DNA of 64,000 nucleotides from an uncultured Bacteroidia bacterium (GCA_902790635.1 CADASN010000006.1:28784-92783), one strand, 5' to 3'. Positions 18,098-26,633 are shown, numbered from the stretch's first letter. Notes: generated from the sequence alone by a model not told the origin. Translations and numbers: made by a program.

Positions 18098-19336
18098 TCA
18101 GAAACGGACATTGAATTGGACCCGGGTCGTGACGTTGTAGAAACTGCCCCGGGCGACGGTCTTATAGAGCCAGTTGTCGTACGAATCCAGGCTGGTGGTT
18201 TCCACTCCCTTGAACCCGAATCGTTCGAAGTCAGCCGTCAGGCAGATGAAGTACCGCTTCCAGGAGTAGATGAAACCGGCATGGGCGGACAAGGTCAGCG
18301 CCGGCTTGAAGAAACTGTATTCCCGGGACGGAGCCCCCTCCCAGGCTTTTTCCAGCCGGTAGTCGTATATCACGGCGTCCAGGTCTTTTTCATCCGGGAG
18401 ATGACCGAACTCTTTCTGGTACATCTTTACTGCCTCATCCGGGTTCGGGTAGCCGTACTGCGTCACGAAGAGGTGGTTGTACAGCGTAACACGCGGCACG
18501 AAGGTCAGGTTGAAGGTCAGGTTGCGGAATCCGTCGAGGCCATCACCGCCGGGATCCCGGTGGTAAGGGACCCAGTTGAAGGAGTAGCCGCCGCCGAGGG
18601 ACAGGGCGCCGGTCCGGAGCACTCCGATATGATCCGGGAAATCCAGCACGATGGCGTCCGTCCGTTTGTAACCATATTCGCCCTGGGAATAGCAGACCGA
18701 AGCGAGCCAGCTGCCGCCGGAACGGCGCTGGACGACATTGCGGCCGGTCGTGGCCAGGTAGGAAAAACGCTCCGGATTGAAGAAATAGAACCCGTCCACG
18801 ACGAGATGCCGCATCTGCCCGGGCTCCCCGCTCTCCAGCGTCATTTCGAAATCCGGGATCTCGGGAATCCGGTAAACCCCCGCCATGTATTCGTGGATGC
18901 GGTAATACTGGAAACTGATGCCGAACCGGGGCCGGACGAAAGAGAAATTGTTGTATTTGTTGCGCTGGGTACCGTTGCGGGCGAGCTCGACCGTGTAGCC
19001 GAAAGCCAGGGATCCGTAGCTGAGCCCGAGTCCGGCTTTCTCGAACAGCCGCCGGGCCAGGTGGGTGTCGACGGTGGAAAAACCCTGGAAGTCTCCCGTC
19101 CCCTCCTTGTAGGAGATATCCCGGTGCAGATTGATCCCGGTCCAGATCAGGTCCGCCGTCGGGGAGACGACTCCGGGCATGTCCAGTTTAAAGACATAGG
19201 TCGTGTCATAGACTTTGTTGAGCCTCGTCAACATGTTGCCCAATTTACGGATAAGTCCGTCTTCCTGCGCCTGCAGGGCGGGGCAGGTGCAGAAAAGCAG
19301 GGCCGTCAGGACGGCAAGGCGAGAAAAAGCCTTCAT
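18098..19336 (-). CDS. DUF4421-like outer-membrane protein
   Basis: The 412-residue product begins with a signal peptide ending at ALQAQ. It then shows strand-rich sequence typical of a barrel: GLGLSYGSLAFGYTVEL, FVRPRFGISFQYYRIHEY, LSLGGGYSFNWVPYHRD, and a terminal aromatic RVQFNVRF. The order of blocks resembles DUF4421, a Bacteroidetes family of about 350-400 residues with no known function; this assignment is moderate. It heads the operon DUF4421-DUF3108-M28-TonB receptor. Its promoter is divergent from the M13 peptidase gene. The ATG at 19336 begins the signal peptide. Confidence 0.65.
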   Translation of the reverse strand: MKAFSRLAVLTALLFCTCPALQAQEDGLIRKLGNMLTRLNKVYDTTYVFKLDMPGVVSPTADLIWTGINLHRDISYKEGTGDFQGFSTVDTHLARRLFEKAGLGLSYGSLAFGYTVELARNGTQRNKYNNFSFVRPRFGISFQYYRIHEYMAGVYRIPEIPDFEMTLESGEPGQMRHLVVDGFYFFNPERFSYLATTGRNVVQRRSGGSWLASVCYSQGEYGYKRTDAIVLDFPDHIGVLRTGALSLGGGYSFNWVPYHRDPGGDGLDGFRNLTFNLTFVPRVTLYNHLFVTQYGYPNPDEAVKMYQKEFGHLPDEKDLDAVIYDYRLEKAWEGAPSREYSFFKPALTLSAHAGFIYSWKRYFICLTADFERFGFKGVETTSLDSYDNWLYKTVARGSFYNVTTRVQFNVRF

Positions 19337-19357
19337 CGCAAGTCGGGAATGAATATG

Positions 19358-19365
19358 CAAATATA
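19358..19365 (-). promoter_or_regulatory. -7 box of the DUF4421 operon
   Basis: Complement reads TATATTTG, 21 nt before the ATG at 19336. Confidence 0.6.
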
Positions 19366-19406
19366 AGCTTTTGCGGGCTGATTTGCGATATGTACATGAT
19401 AATTTG

Positions 19407-19414
19407 TACATTTG
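19407..19414 (+). promoter_or_regulatory. -7 box of the M13 peptidase gene
   Basis: TACATTTG, with a TTG at 19383-19385 giving a 21-nt spacer; 17-nt leader. It is divergent from the promoter at 19358-19365. Confidence 0.6.
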
Positions 19415-19431
19415 CAAATCAAACTGAGACA

Positions 19432-21252
19432 ATGACCAGATACCTGTTTATTCTTCTTACAGCATCGGCATTGATGTTTGCCGGATGCAGGAAAGAGCCG
19501 GTCAGCGCTACTGACCCGCTGCCGATGCCCGCCGACATGGAGACCGGCAAAGACCTTTCCGTCAAGCCCGGAGACAGTTTTTACGATTACTGCAACGGTT
19601 CCTGGCTCAAGGCTACCCCCATTCCCGCCACGGGCGCCGTCGGCGGCATATATGAGCAGACGGATGCCATGAAGCAGCGCGTGGAAGAGCTGAAGTCCAA
19701 GGCCCCCGATATCGCCCGCTTCTATGAGCTGAAGGATGCTCCGTCGGGACAACCGGAGCTTACCGAGGCTTTTGTCCAGACCCTGTCAGCCCGTTTCCCC
19801 ACGCCAGCCACCAGGGAAGAAGCTTTCATCACCATAGGCAAGATGATCGCTGAAGGATGTCCTATGTGGGGGAATCCGCTAATGCCGGTCTGGTGTCTGG
19901 TCTGGAAAGATGGACGTCTGTTTGGTGCAATCCTTCCGGATGTTACTTCTGGTCTGCAACCGCCGCCGACACCCCCTACCGAATGGGACCCGTCCAGCTT
20001 CGTACGCCTTTCCGAGACGAAGGCCGACCGCTGTTCGGCCGAATCGCTCATCATCCAGGGTATGGGACAGGACCCTTCCCTGTTCGTGACCGACCCGAAC
20101 TGGGCACCCTACTGGGAACAAATAGATAAGCTCTCGCTGGAGGAACTGCTCGATTGCATCCAGCAAGGATGGGCTGAATATCAGAAGTTCGGGATGGCGG
20201 AACTCAAGGAGGAGACACGCATTGCTTCTACCTTCTCCAACGCATACACCCTGTCCTATCATTTTGCGCAGCACTTCCTGACGCCTGAATTCAAGGAAAA
20301 ATACCTTGGTATCACCCGGGAAATACAGGCTTCGCTGCGCAACCGCATCCAGAATGTGGAATGGATGAGCGAAACCACCAAAGCCAACGCCCTGGAGAAG
20401 CTGGATTTCTGCGGCCTCAACGTGGCGTATCCTGACCAGTGGTATATGGACTGCGTGACCAAGCTCACCGACTGCAAGACCCTCGCGGAAGCTGTTTACC
20501 GCGGCAACCGCGACATCGCCCTGCTGAAAAGCCATCTGATAGGAGGGACCGATGTGTTCAGCTACTTCCTTACCCAGTCCCTCTTGTCAAACAGCGGCCT
20601 GACCCCGTGCGACTTGACGCTGCCCAACGCCATGTACTCCCCCGCATACAACTGCGTCTTAATCTATCCGGCCTTCCTGCTTCCGCCCACCATGCCAGAG
20701 AATGTGAGCATGGCCTATGAATATGCCATGTTCATCATCATCGGCCATGAATTCACCCACGGTTTCGACAGCGCCGGCTCACAGTATGACAAGTTCGGCA
20801 ACAAAGACAACTGGTGGACGATAGCGGACAAGATGAGTTTCGAAGACCGCCGGGATTTGCTTGTGCAGTGCTACGACCATCTGCAGATCGATCCTGCACG
20901 CGCTCCCGGCGTCTATTCGGATGGGGACGGCACCCAGGCGGAAAACATTGCCGACCTGGGAGGATTCCTTACGGCCATGGACGCCTACAAGCGGCATCTG
21001 GATGCTGACGGCTATACCGGGGAAAACTTCAACGAACAGCTGCGCAAATTCTACGAGAGCTATGCCTATATGTGGCGGGTACAGTACAGTGACGCGAAGT
21101 TCGCCACCTTCCCCAAGAAGGATGTACACTCGCACGCACGCCTCCGGGTGAATGGTGTCGTCATGAACACCGACCTGTGGTATGAGCTCTACGACGTTGA
21201 CCGCAATAATATGCTATACCTGCCTCCCGAGCGGAGAACCAAGATCTGGTAG
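19432..21252 (+). CDS. M13 (neprilysin-like) zinc metallopeptidase lipoprotein
   Basis: The 606-residue protein starts with a lipoprotein signal (ASALMFAGC) and shows the M13 layout: FYDYCNGSWLKATPIPA near residue 50, a long helical lobe, VYSPAYNCV-like YSPAYNC before the active site, HEFTHGFD (H439, E440, H443) and ENIADLGG (E504), the third zinc ligand. M13 enzymes cut oligopeptides; Bacteroidetes versions are usually periplasmic lipoproteins of about 670 residues, so this one is slightly short. The ATG at 19432 is chosen over 19390 because it starts the lipoprotein signal and follows a -7 box. It opens the more AT-rich stretch. Confidence 0.93.
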   Translation: MTRYLFILLTASALMFAGCRKEPVSATDPLPMPADMETGKDLSVKPGDSFYDYCNGSWLKATPIPATGAVGGIYEQTDAMKQRVEELKSKAPDIARFYELKDAPSGQPELTEAFVQTLSARFPTPATREEAFITIGKMIAEGCPMWGNPLMPVWCLVWKDGRLFGAILPDVTSGLQPPPTPPTEWDPSSFVRLSETKADRCSAESLIIQGMGQDPSLFVTDPNWAPYWEQIDKLSLEELLDCIQQGWAEYQKFGMAELKEETRIASTFSNAYTLSYHFAQHFLTPEFKEKYLGITREIQASLRNRIQNVEWMSETTKANALEKLDFCGLNVAYPDQWYMDCVTKLTDCKTLAEAVYRGNRDIALLKSHLIGGTDVFSYFLTQSLLSNSGLTPCDLTLPNAMYSPAYNCVLIYPAFLLPPTMPENVSMAYEYAMFIIIGHEFTHGFDSAGSQYDKFGNKDNWWTIADKMSFEDRRDLLVQCYDHLQIDPARAPGVYSDGDGTQAENIADLGGFLTAMDAYKRHLDADGYTGENFNEQLRKFYESYAYMWRVQYSDAKFATFPKKDVHSHARLRVNGVVMNTDLWYELYDVDRNNMLYLPPERRTKIW

Positions 21253-21287
21253 TCCCGGGCAGGTTTCCGGAAAAAAACGACAAGACT

Positions 21288-22469
21288 ATGTACAACGGTG
21301 TAAAAGGGATGAAAATCAGACTTGAAAGACCGGAAGATTACCGTGCGGTTGAGATTCTCACCCGCGAGGCTTTTTGGAATGTGTATCGTCCCGGATGCAC
21401 GGAGCACTTTGTGTTGCATTGTTATAGGGGCAATCCGGACTTCATTCCGGAACTGGACTTTGTGATGGAGGAGAATGGCCTGTTGATAGGCCACGTAATG
21501 TTCTCCAAGGCGGAACTGCTGCTGCCTGACGGTACGCGAAAGCCGTCCTGGACCTTCGGCCCCATCTGCATCCATCCGGACTATAAACGCAAAGGATATG
21601 GTCTAAAACTATTGAGTTTTGCGTTGGACAGGGCTCGCGAAACGGGGGTCGGGTTTCTTTGTATGGAGGGTAACATCGATTTCTACAGTCATGCCGGATT
21701 CTCGCTGGCAAGCGGCTTCGGTATCCACTATCACGACTTTCCCAAAGAGGATCCGGTTCCCTTCTTTCTGGCTCAGGAGCTGATTCCCGGTTGGCTTAAG
21801 ACCAACGGTATAGAAGAAGCAACATACTGTCCCCCCAAGGGATATTTCGTTGCGGATGAGAATCCGGAGGCATTTGAAGCCTTTGAGGCTACCTTTCCTG
21901 TAAAGGAGAAGAAGCGCCTTCCCGGACAACTGTTTTACGACGGAGTGATGGAAACAGGCCGCATCATTCTCCGCCCCTGGCGTGACAGCGATGCTCCTGC
22001 GTTATTTAAGTGGGCATCAGATCCAGATGTAGGCCCCCGGGCCGGCTGGGCTCCGCATCAGAACGTCGAGGAGAGTCTGGAGGTTATCCGGACGGTCTTT
22101 TGCGATGCCACCAACACCTGGGCCATAGAGCTGAAGGAGGCCGGAGAAGCTATTGGAGCAATGGGCTACGGCCCGTCTTGCGAGTGCAAGCTGCCGGCCC
22201 GTGACGGCGAGCCTCTTATCGGCTATTGGATAGCAAAGCCCTATTGGAACAGAGGTATTTGCACAGAAGCGCTGGGGTTGATGATTGAGCATATCCGGTG
22301 TATGACCGATATCAAATCCCTTATATCCGGACACTATATCGACAACCCGGCCAGCGGGCGCGTAATGGAGAAGTGCGGATTCATCCCCACCGGAGAAACC
22401 GTAATCGATGAAACCCAGTATCAGGGTGCCGACCGGCCCATCAGAGTGATGCGGCTGACAGTTAGATAA
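21288..22469 (+). CDS. tandem GNAT acetyltransferase
   Basis: The 393-residue protein contains two N-acetyltransferase domains. The first (about 10-170) has the acetyl-CoA loop ICIHPDYKRKGYGLKLL. The second starts at METGRIILRPWRDSD (about 225) and has YWNRGICTEALGLM plus NPASGRVMEKCGF, a RimJ/RimL-type pattern. They were probably once separate genes. Substrates are unknown; the second domain resembles enzymes that acetylate protein N-termini or small molecules. The start could also be the ATG at 21309. A 7-bp stem-loop with a T tract follows the gene. It lies in the AT-rich accessory stretch. Confidence 0.85.
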   Translation: MYNGVKGMKIRLERPEDYRAVEILTREAFWNVYRPGCTEHFVLHCYRGNPDFIPELDFVMEENGLLIGHVMFSKAELLLPDGTRKPSWTFGPICIHPDYKRKGYGLKLLSFALDRARETGVGFLCMEGNIDFYSHAGFSLASGFGIHYHDFPKEDPVPFFLAQELIPGWLKTNGIEEATYCPPKGYFVADENPEAFEAFEATFPVKEKKRLPGQLFYDGVMETGRIILRPWRDSDAPALFKWASDPDVGPRAGWAPHQNVEESLEVIRTVFCDATNTWAIELKEAGEAIGAMGYGPSCECKLPARDGEPLIGYWIAKPYWNRGICTEALGLMIEHIRCMTDIKSLISGHYIDNPASGRVMEKCGFIPTGETVIDETQYQGADRPIRVMRLTVR

Positions 22470-22480
22470 GATGGAAGATT

Positions 22481-22500
22481 TCAGACCACGGTCTGATTTT
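22481..22500 (+). terminator. stem-loop terminator after GNAT gene
   Basis: TCAGACC and GGTCTGA form a perfect 7-bp stem (tight loop) followed by TTTT, 12 nt after the GNAT stop codon. Confidence 0.5.
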
Positions 22501-22533
22501 AGGTCAACGGTGCTTTATCGGGTGGTCAAGTTA

Positions 22534-22572
22534 TTTAGCCAAATCTCGCAAAAATGTTTGGTTTTGGCTAAA
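22534..22572 (+). repeat. inverted repeat TTTAGCCAAA / TTTGGCTAAA
   Basis: Perfect 10-bp arms at 22534-22543 and 22563-22572 are separated by 19 nt, just upstream of the decayed ATPase frame. It could be an operator or a boundary of the inserted segment. The 22470-22604 gap otherwise holds only the stem-loop terminator. Confidence 0.5.
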
Positions 22573-22604
22573 AATTTTCATTGCATTTGTAAAAACATGA
22601 CACC

Positions 22605-22739
22605 ATGCTGATAGGAAGAATAGCAGAACAAGAGATGCTCCGTGAGGCCCTTCGAAAAGACCAGTCTATGGGCTACGCCGTTCCCAACTACGGCAACGTG
22701 TACAGCTGCTCCATGACGGAGTTTTTATTCAGCAAGTGA
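22605..22739 (+). pseudogene. small frame, probable remnant of a Bacteroidales AAA ATPase gene
   Basis: A 44-residue frame begins MLIGRIAEQEMLREALRKDQ, which resembles the first residues of the DUF234/archaeal-type AAA ATPases widespread in Bacteroidales. Where those continue into the P-loop, this frame jumps to GYAVPNYGNVYSCSMTEF and stops, so a large internal deletion is inferred. No Walker motif is present. It may instead be an intact small gene. The similarity is judged from memory of the family. Confidence 0.4.
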
Positions 22740-22751
22740 CCGAAAAAAGAG

Positions 22752-22759
22752 TATCTTTG
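22752..22759 (+). promoter_or_regulatory. -7 box of the membrane-anchored unknown gene
   Basis: TATCTTTG ends 8 nt before the ATG at 22768; near-leaderless arrangement. Confidence 0.6.
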
Positions 22760-22767
22760 TATCCGTT

Positions 22768-23967
22768 ATGGAAAAGAAAACCAAAAGAAGATTTGACTGG
22801 AGCAGGCTTTTTGTGACCGTCCTGGGTACTGCCATCGGCGTAGCGCTCACCTTTATCGTAAGCGGAATACTGGAGCGCCGTAGCAAGGCGCAAGCCCAGC
22901 GGCTCACGGCCATCATGGTTATTCACGACATAGACAATTCCGTCGAGATTATGAAAAACATGAAGGCGGAAGAAGAACGGAATGGCGAATTGCTGCGCTC
23001 AGCCCTGAAACAAAGGGACCATCTGGAAGGGATGCCGTTCGACTCGCTTTACAGCGTCCTGAGCATTCTGGCTGCTTCCCATTCGGATTTCAACTTCGAT
23101 ACATCCAAGGAGAAGATTTTCAACAGCGACCTGGACACCTGGCAGAATCTGGGCAACATGGCGTTTCTGGACAATGCCCAGAATTTTTATCATTACAGAA
23201 AAAGGGCTCAGGATGACATGAACGAGTCAACGGTGTGGGAGAGACCCCTTCCCAACGAAGAGTACATGCAATTAATCATGGGTTCCGGATGGGTGACGGA
23301 GGAAGAGTTTGCTGCCATCTTACAGCCGTTCCTGGAAGAGAAACTCCACGAAAACAGGGTTGTCTACTACATCAATGTTTCTTCTAGCCGACTGGACTAT
23401 CTGACGCAACTGATTGACTATTGGACCGGGTTGAATGATGAGAACAAGTTCCTGATGGGCATCTCGGACCGGGAGTTGGAAGACTATGTCAACAATATCA
23501 ACAAGAAGGGTGTTTTCTTGAACCGGTCGAGACTGCTGGGCCATTGGGTTTTGAATGTAGGGGATCAAACCAACGAATATGACTTCCACTCAGACCGCGG
23601 TTATGACTTTTCCAGTGACTACGCGCCTGCTTTCGTAAAGTCGATGTTCTTTTCCGGCAAGCTGAAGATTAGGTTCTCCTATCGTGGAAAATGGGCTTTC
23701 CAGGGTGATTCGCTGGTTTTGACCCCCGACTTCAATACGACGGATGTGATCGTGGATCCGAGCGCCCTGGTGCCGGAAGAAAACATGCAGGACAGCCTGG
23801 ACGCCTGGGTAATCCGATATCGGGAGCAGTCGATAAACAACTTCAAGGAAAAGGCAGACAAAGGGGAAAAATATACCGTCAAACCTCTCCTGGACTCTTC
23901 CCACGACAAAATGGAATGGACCGAACCCGACGGGAAGGTGCGTTACCTGAAGCGAAAGGAAGAATAA
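22768..23967 (+). CDS. membrane-anchored protein of unknown function
   Basis: The 399-residue product has a basic N terminus, one transmembrane helix at about 15-35 (LFVTVLGTAIGVALTFIVSG), and then a long mostly helical, charged extracytoplasmic region (AIMVIHDIDNSVEIMKNMKA). A C-terminal beta-rich segment (LLGHWVLNVG, LKIRFSYRGKWAFQGDSLVL) recalls lipocalin-like domains. No known family was recognised. It is monocistronic by appearance, with its own -7 box, and is followed 27 nt later by another gene with its own promoter. Base composition is more AT-rich than the housekeeping genes, in keeping with an accessory region. Confidence 0.75.
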   Translation: MEKKTKRRFDWSRLFVTVLGTAIGVALTFIVSGILERRSKAQAQRLTAIMVIHDIDNSVEIMKNMKAEEERNGELLRSALKQRDHLEGMPFDSLYSVLSILAASHSDFNFDTSKEKIFNSDLDTWQNLGNMAFLDNAQNFYHYRKRAQDDMNESTVWERPLPNEEYMQLIMGSGWVTEEEFAAILQPFLEEKLHENRVVYYINVSSSRLDYLTQLIDYWTGLNDENKFLMGISDRELEDYVNNINKKGVFLNRSRLLGHWVLNVGDQTNEYDFHSDRGYDFSSDYAPAFVKSMFFSGKLKIRFSYRGKWAFQGDSLVLTPDFNTTDVIVDPSALVPEENMQDSLDAWVIRYREQSINNFKEKADKGEKYTVKPLLDSSHDKMEWTEPDGKVRYLKRKEE

Positions 23968-23979
23968 TGGCCGTTGTTT

Positions 23980-23987
23980 TATCTTTG
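23980..23987 (+). promoter_or_regulatory. -7 box of the HEVFH lipoprotein gene
   Basis: TATCTTTG ends 7 nt before the ATG at 23995; predicted leaderless transcript. Confidence 0.6.
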
Positions 23988-23994
23988 TTTTGAT

Positions 23995-25065
23995 ATGATA
24001 AAGATTACTAGCCACGCAGCCCTATGCTGCATAATGCTGGTGGCGGGCCTGGCCGCATGCACCAGCCGGCAACCATCCGCCCTGAAGTATCGCTTTGCCT
24101 CGCAGGAAGAAGGACAGCAGTTGAAATTGGTTAACACCTCCTATTTCGAGGCTTTGACGCAGAACGATATTGATTGGAAGTTGCAATCTTCCGGCCAGTC
24201 GTTGGAAGAATTCAAGGCCGTTGCCGCAGAGCAGATAAGGGAGTTTTCCGAAGAGGAAAAGAAAGCCATCAGCAAGGTCATGGACTTCATTGAAGGCCGC
24301 GCGGCCGAGTTGGGCTTCCGCCTGCCTGTGTCCGGAGAAATAATCTTTATCAAAACCGACATGGGGGATGAGGGGCACATGGGCGGATATACGCAAAAGA
24401 ACGAGATTTACCTCAGTGCCGATGAAGCCGAGTATATGGCCCGCGCATTTCAGGCAGATCCGGAATTTGACGCCGACTACCTGGAATACCTCATCCATTT
24501 CGGCCGCGGGCTCATATCCCACGAAGTCTTCCATTGCCTGACCAGAAATAATGCTGAGTTCCGGGAGGCGATGTATGGCCTGATTGGCTTCAAGGTGATG
24601 GACCATGATGTGGCGTTCGGGCCCACCGTCCGCAACCTGCTGCTGCAGAACCCGGACGTAGAGCATAATGACTGCTGGGGAGAGTTTACTATCGATGGGC
24701 AGAAACGCCGCTGCGCCCTGGTTGCCGTTTATCCCGGCACCTACGCAGAGGCTGCCGCGGATGACCCCGACGCAAACTTCTATGCCTGTATGCAAAGCGT
24801 TCTGGTGCCGCTTGACGCTCCTGATACCATGATCCCGATTGAGGATGTGCCCGGTTTCTATGATGTGATGGGCCGTAACACCGACTACATCTGTGTGCCG
24901 GAAGAATGCCTGGCCGAGAACTTTTCCTTCCTGATTTCCTACGGCTTCTTCGGCCGCTACGACCTCACCCCCGACACCCGCAAAGTCCTATTCGTCCCCT
25001 ACATCACCCCGGCTCTCATCCGTAACATTCATGCTACGCTTCTGGAACACTTCCCCGGGCGTTAG
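23995..25065 (+). CDS. putative zincin-type lipoprotein with HExxH motif
   Basis: The 356-residue protein has a lipoprotein signal (LCCIMLVAGLAAC) and a HEVFH motif (H176, E177, H180) in LISHEVFHCLTRNN, followed by EFREAMYGLIGF. This is the layout of a gluzincin-like metalloprotease, with Glu or Asp residues downstream as candidate third ligands; a family could not be named. Other features are LGFRLPVSGEIIFIKTD in the N-terminal half and HNDCWGEF later on. The ATG at 23995 is used because it begins the signal and follows the -7 box; an upstream in-frame ATG (23974) lies before the box. It probably acts in the periplasm or at the cell surface. Confidence 0.7.
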   Translation: MIKITSHAALCCIMLVAGLAACTSRQPSALKYRFASQEEGQQLKLVNTSYFEALTQNDIDWKLQSSGQSLEEFKAVAAEQIREFSEEEKKAISKVMDFIEGRAAELGFRLPVSGEIIFIKTDMGDEGHMGGYTQKNEIYLSADEAEYMARAFQADPEFDADYLEYLIHFGRGLISHEVFHCLTRNNAEFREAMYGLIGFKVMDHDVAFGPTVRNLLLQNPDVEHNDCWGEFTIDGQKRRCALVAVYPGTYAEAAADDPDANFYACMQSVLVPLDAPDTMIPIEDVPGFYDVMGRNTDYICVPEECLAENFSFLISYGFFGRYDLTPDTRKVLFVPYITPALIRNIHATLLEHFPGR

Positions 25066-25125
25066 ATGTTTTCGTATTCTTAGAAGAAAAAATGCCGCCC
25101 AGAGTGGCTATGAGTAGCAGTGGAA

Positions 25126-26259
25126 TTAATATTGCTCCATTGCTAAATATCTGGACAGGAACACATTATATACGGAATACGAAGTTCGGTCTTCCTCGGT
25201 TGTGGCTAGAACAAGTTCTTTGTCAATAAGGGCTTTTATATTCCTTAACGCCGTTGGTCCTGAGGTGATGCCATATTTTGATAGGAATGCAGAAGACGTT
25301 ATCTGCAAAACGCTGTCTTCCTTTGCAATCGCGCTGAGCATCTTCCATTGAGCACGTGTAATCAGCCGTCGGATTTCCCTGAATCTCTCCCGCTCGCCGT
25401 CAAGAATTGCCTGTATGGCCTTAAGCACGATATCCCTATCGACTTTGCTATCGGATAGTGAGAATACTTCATTGCAAAGACGTTGTGTGTAATATGTGTG
25501 TACCCGGGTCCATTCCAGGATATAGTCAATAGATTCGCTGTCGATGTTTTTTCCGGCTGATTCGAACTTCTCCCGAATAAATGCGCCATAAACCTTCACG
25601 GGCAGCTTCGTCAGATAGCAAAAGGATGTGCTCTCGTAAAAAGGCTTCTTGGCGTTGGTGAACATATCGGTCATCGTGTGCTTCTTGCTACCACAGTAGA
25701 TGAATCGGACATTGTGCAGATGCTGGATATGTTTCCTAAGGATTGCCTCCATGTTAATACCTTCGTATTCCTGTATTTGCTGGAACTCGTCAATGGCAAA
25801 GACAATCATCTGCGGATAGCTCTCGAGATAACCCAGAACATCTTTTAATGTGTTTTGTTGTTGATTCTCATCGGCAAAAGAAAAAGAGACTTGAGGCGAA
25901 CCAGTCATTGGGTCTAACCCAAGTAATGGCCTGACACTTTTTAAGGACTTGAAGAAGGCGGATATCCGATGCTGTTTCTTTAGTTTGGATACAACCGCAT
26001 CAGAAAGGGCCTTTATGAATTCTTCTAGGGAGAGCGTGTCACTGATATCTGCATAGATGGTTTCATAAGGTAGTTGTCGTTCTTTTATCTCTTCAAACAC
26101 GCGGAATATTAATCCGGTCTTACCCAACCTGCGAGGTGAGATAAGTGTGGTATTGCGCCCGTTTGTGATATTGCGGAGGATTTCTTCCGACTCTTTTTCC
26201 CGGTCGCAAAAGTACTTCTTTGATTTGAAGGGTTCCAGTATAAAAGGATTCTCAAGCAT
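25126..26259 (-). CDS. AAA-type (archaeal ATPase family) ATP-binding protein
   Basis: The 377-residue protein starts MLENPFILEPFKSKKYFCDR and has Walker A SPRRLGKT (about residues 39-46), Walker B IVFAIDEFQQI (about 150) and a sensor-like FIYCGSKKH. A C-terminal winged-helix part (FLSKYGITSGPTALRNIKAL) follows. This family is common in Bacteroidales accessory DNA; proposed roles are STAND-like signalling or mobile-element functions, none established. It is AT-rich relative to the window. A perfect -7 box lies 16 nt upstream. A decayed relative may lie at 22605-22739. Confidence 0.85.
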   Translation of the reverse strand: MLENPFILEPFKSKKYFCDREKESEEILRNITNGRNTTLISPRRLGKTGLIFRVFEEIKERQLPYETIYADISDTLSLEEFIKALSDAVVSKLKKQHRISAFFKSLKSVRPLLGLDPMTGSPQVSFSFADENQQQNTLKDVLGYLESYPQMIVFAIDEFQQIQEYEGINMEAILRKHIQHLHNVRFIYCGSKKHTMTDMFTNAKKPFYESTSFCYLTKLPVKVYGAFIREKFESAGKNIDSESIDYILEWTRVHTYYTQRLCNEVFSLSDSKVDRDIVLKAIQAILDGERERFREIRRLITRAQWKMLSAIAKEDSVLQITSSAFLSKYGITSGPTALRNIKALIDKELVLATTEEDRTSYSVYNVFLSRYLAMEQY

Positions 26260-26275
26260 AGGTCTCTTGTTTTTG

Positions 26276-26283
26276 CAAATATA
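26276..26283 (-). promoter_or_regulatory. -7 box of the AAA ATPase gene
   Basis: Complement reads TATATTTG, 16 nt before the ATG at 26259, within an AT-rich segment. Confidence 0.6.
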
Positions 26284-26404
26284 ATTAACATAATGTTAAT
26301 AACAAATTGTTTTCGCAAAAACCATGGTTAAATCTGCCGTAAGGAGACTAAAAGTGACCGTGAAAATGTCGTTTATTTGTATTCGATAAATCGGGAAATT
26401 GCAT

Positions 26405-26477
26405 GTCTTGCCCGACCTGATCGGGCATCTCTAACAGGGTGATTAGCAAAGAGATTCCCGGTCAGGCCGGGAATGAC
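26405..26477. repeat. nested palindromic repeat, intergenic copy
   Basis: Two arms (26405-26431 and 26451-26477) are each hairpins by themselves (GCCCGA..TCGGGC; TTCCCGG..CCGGGAA) and are also near-complementary to each other, with a 19-nt spacer. The arm core is GAGAT..CCGGTC..GCCGG..ATGAC. A related copy sits inside the U32 gene at 43923-44026. The 26260-26582 gap holds the AAA ATPase promoter, this repeat and the tRNA terminator; no gene was seen. Confidence 0.7.
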
Positions 26478-26526
26478 GGATGTCTGGAAGAAAAATGTGA
26501 CCAAATGCGACCAAATTTTGGGGATA

Positions 26527-26582
26527 CAAAAAACAAGACTTTGTAAAGTGTTTGAAAATCAACAACTTACAAAGTCTTGTTG
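26527..26582 (-). terminator. rho-independent terminator of the tRNA-Leu unit
   Basis: On the complement, 15-bp perfect arms (plus-strand 26532-26546 and 26567-26581) enclose a 20-nt loop and run into a T tract, immediately after the tRNA 3' end. Confidence 0.85.
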
Positions 26583-26633
26583 TGCCTCGGGCGGGACTCG
26601 AACCCGCACGGCCGTTTCGGGCCAAGGGATTTT

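Noticed and set aside
26443-26625. 60-codon frame on the minus strand over the tRNA 3' half
   Set aside because: Its N terminus is a translation of tRNA sequence and the rest crosses the terminator; it is not a gene.
26583-26633. tRNA 3' fragment as an integration-site remnant
   Set aside because: The matching 5' half lies 725 nt away in the same orientation, with a foldable group I core between them and a promoter and terminator outside; a split functional tRNA explains all parts.
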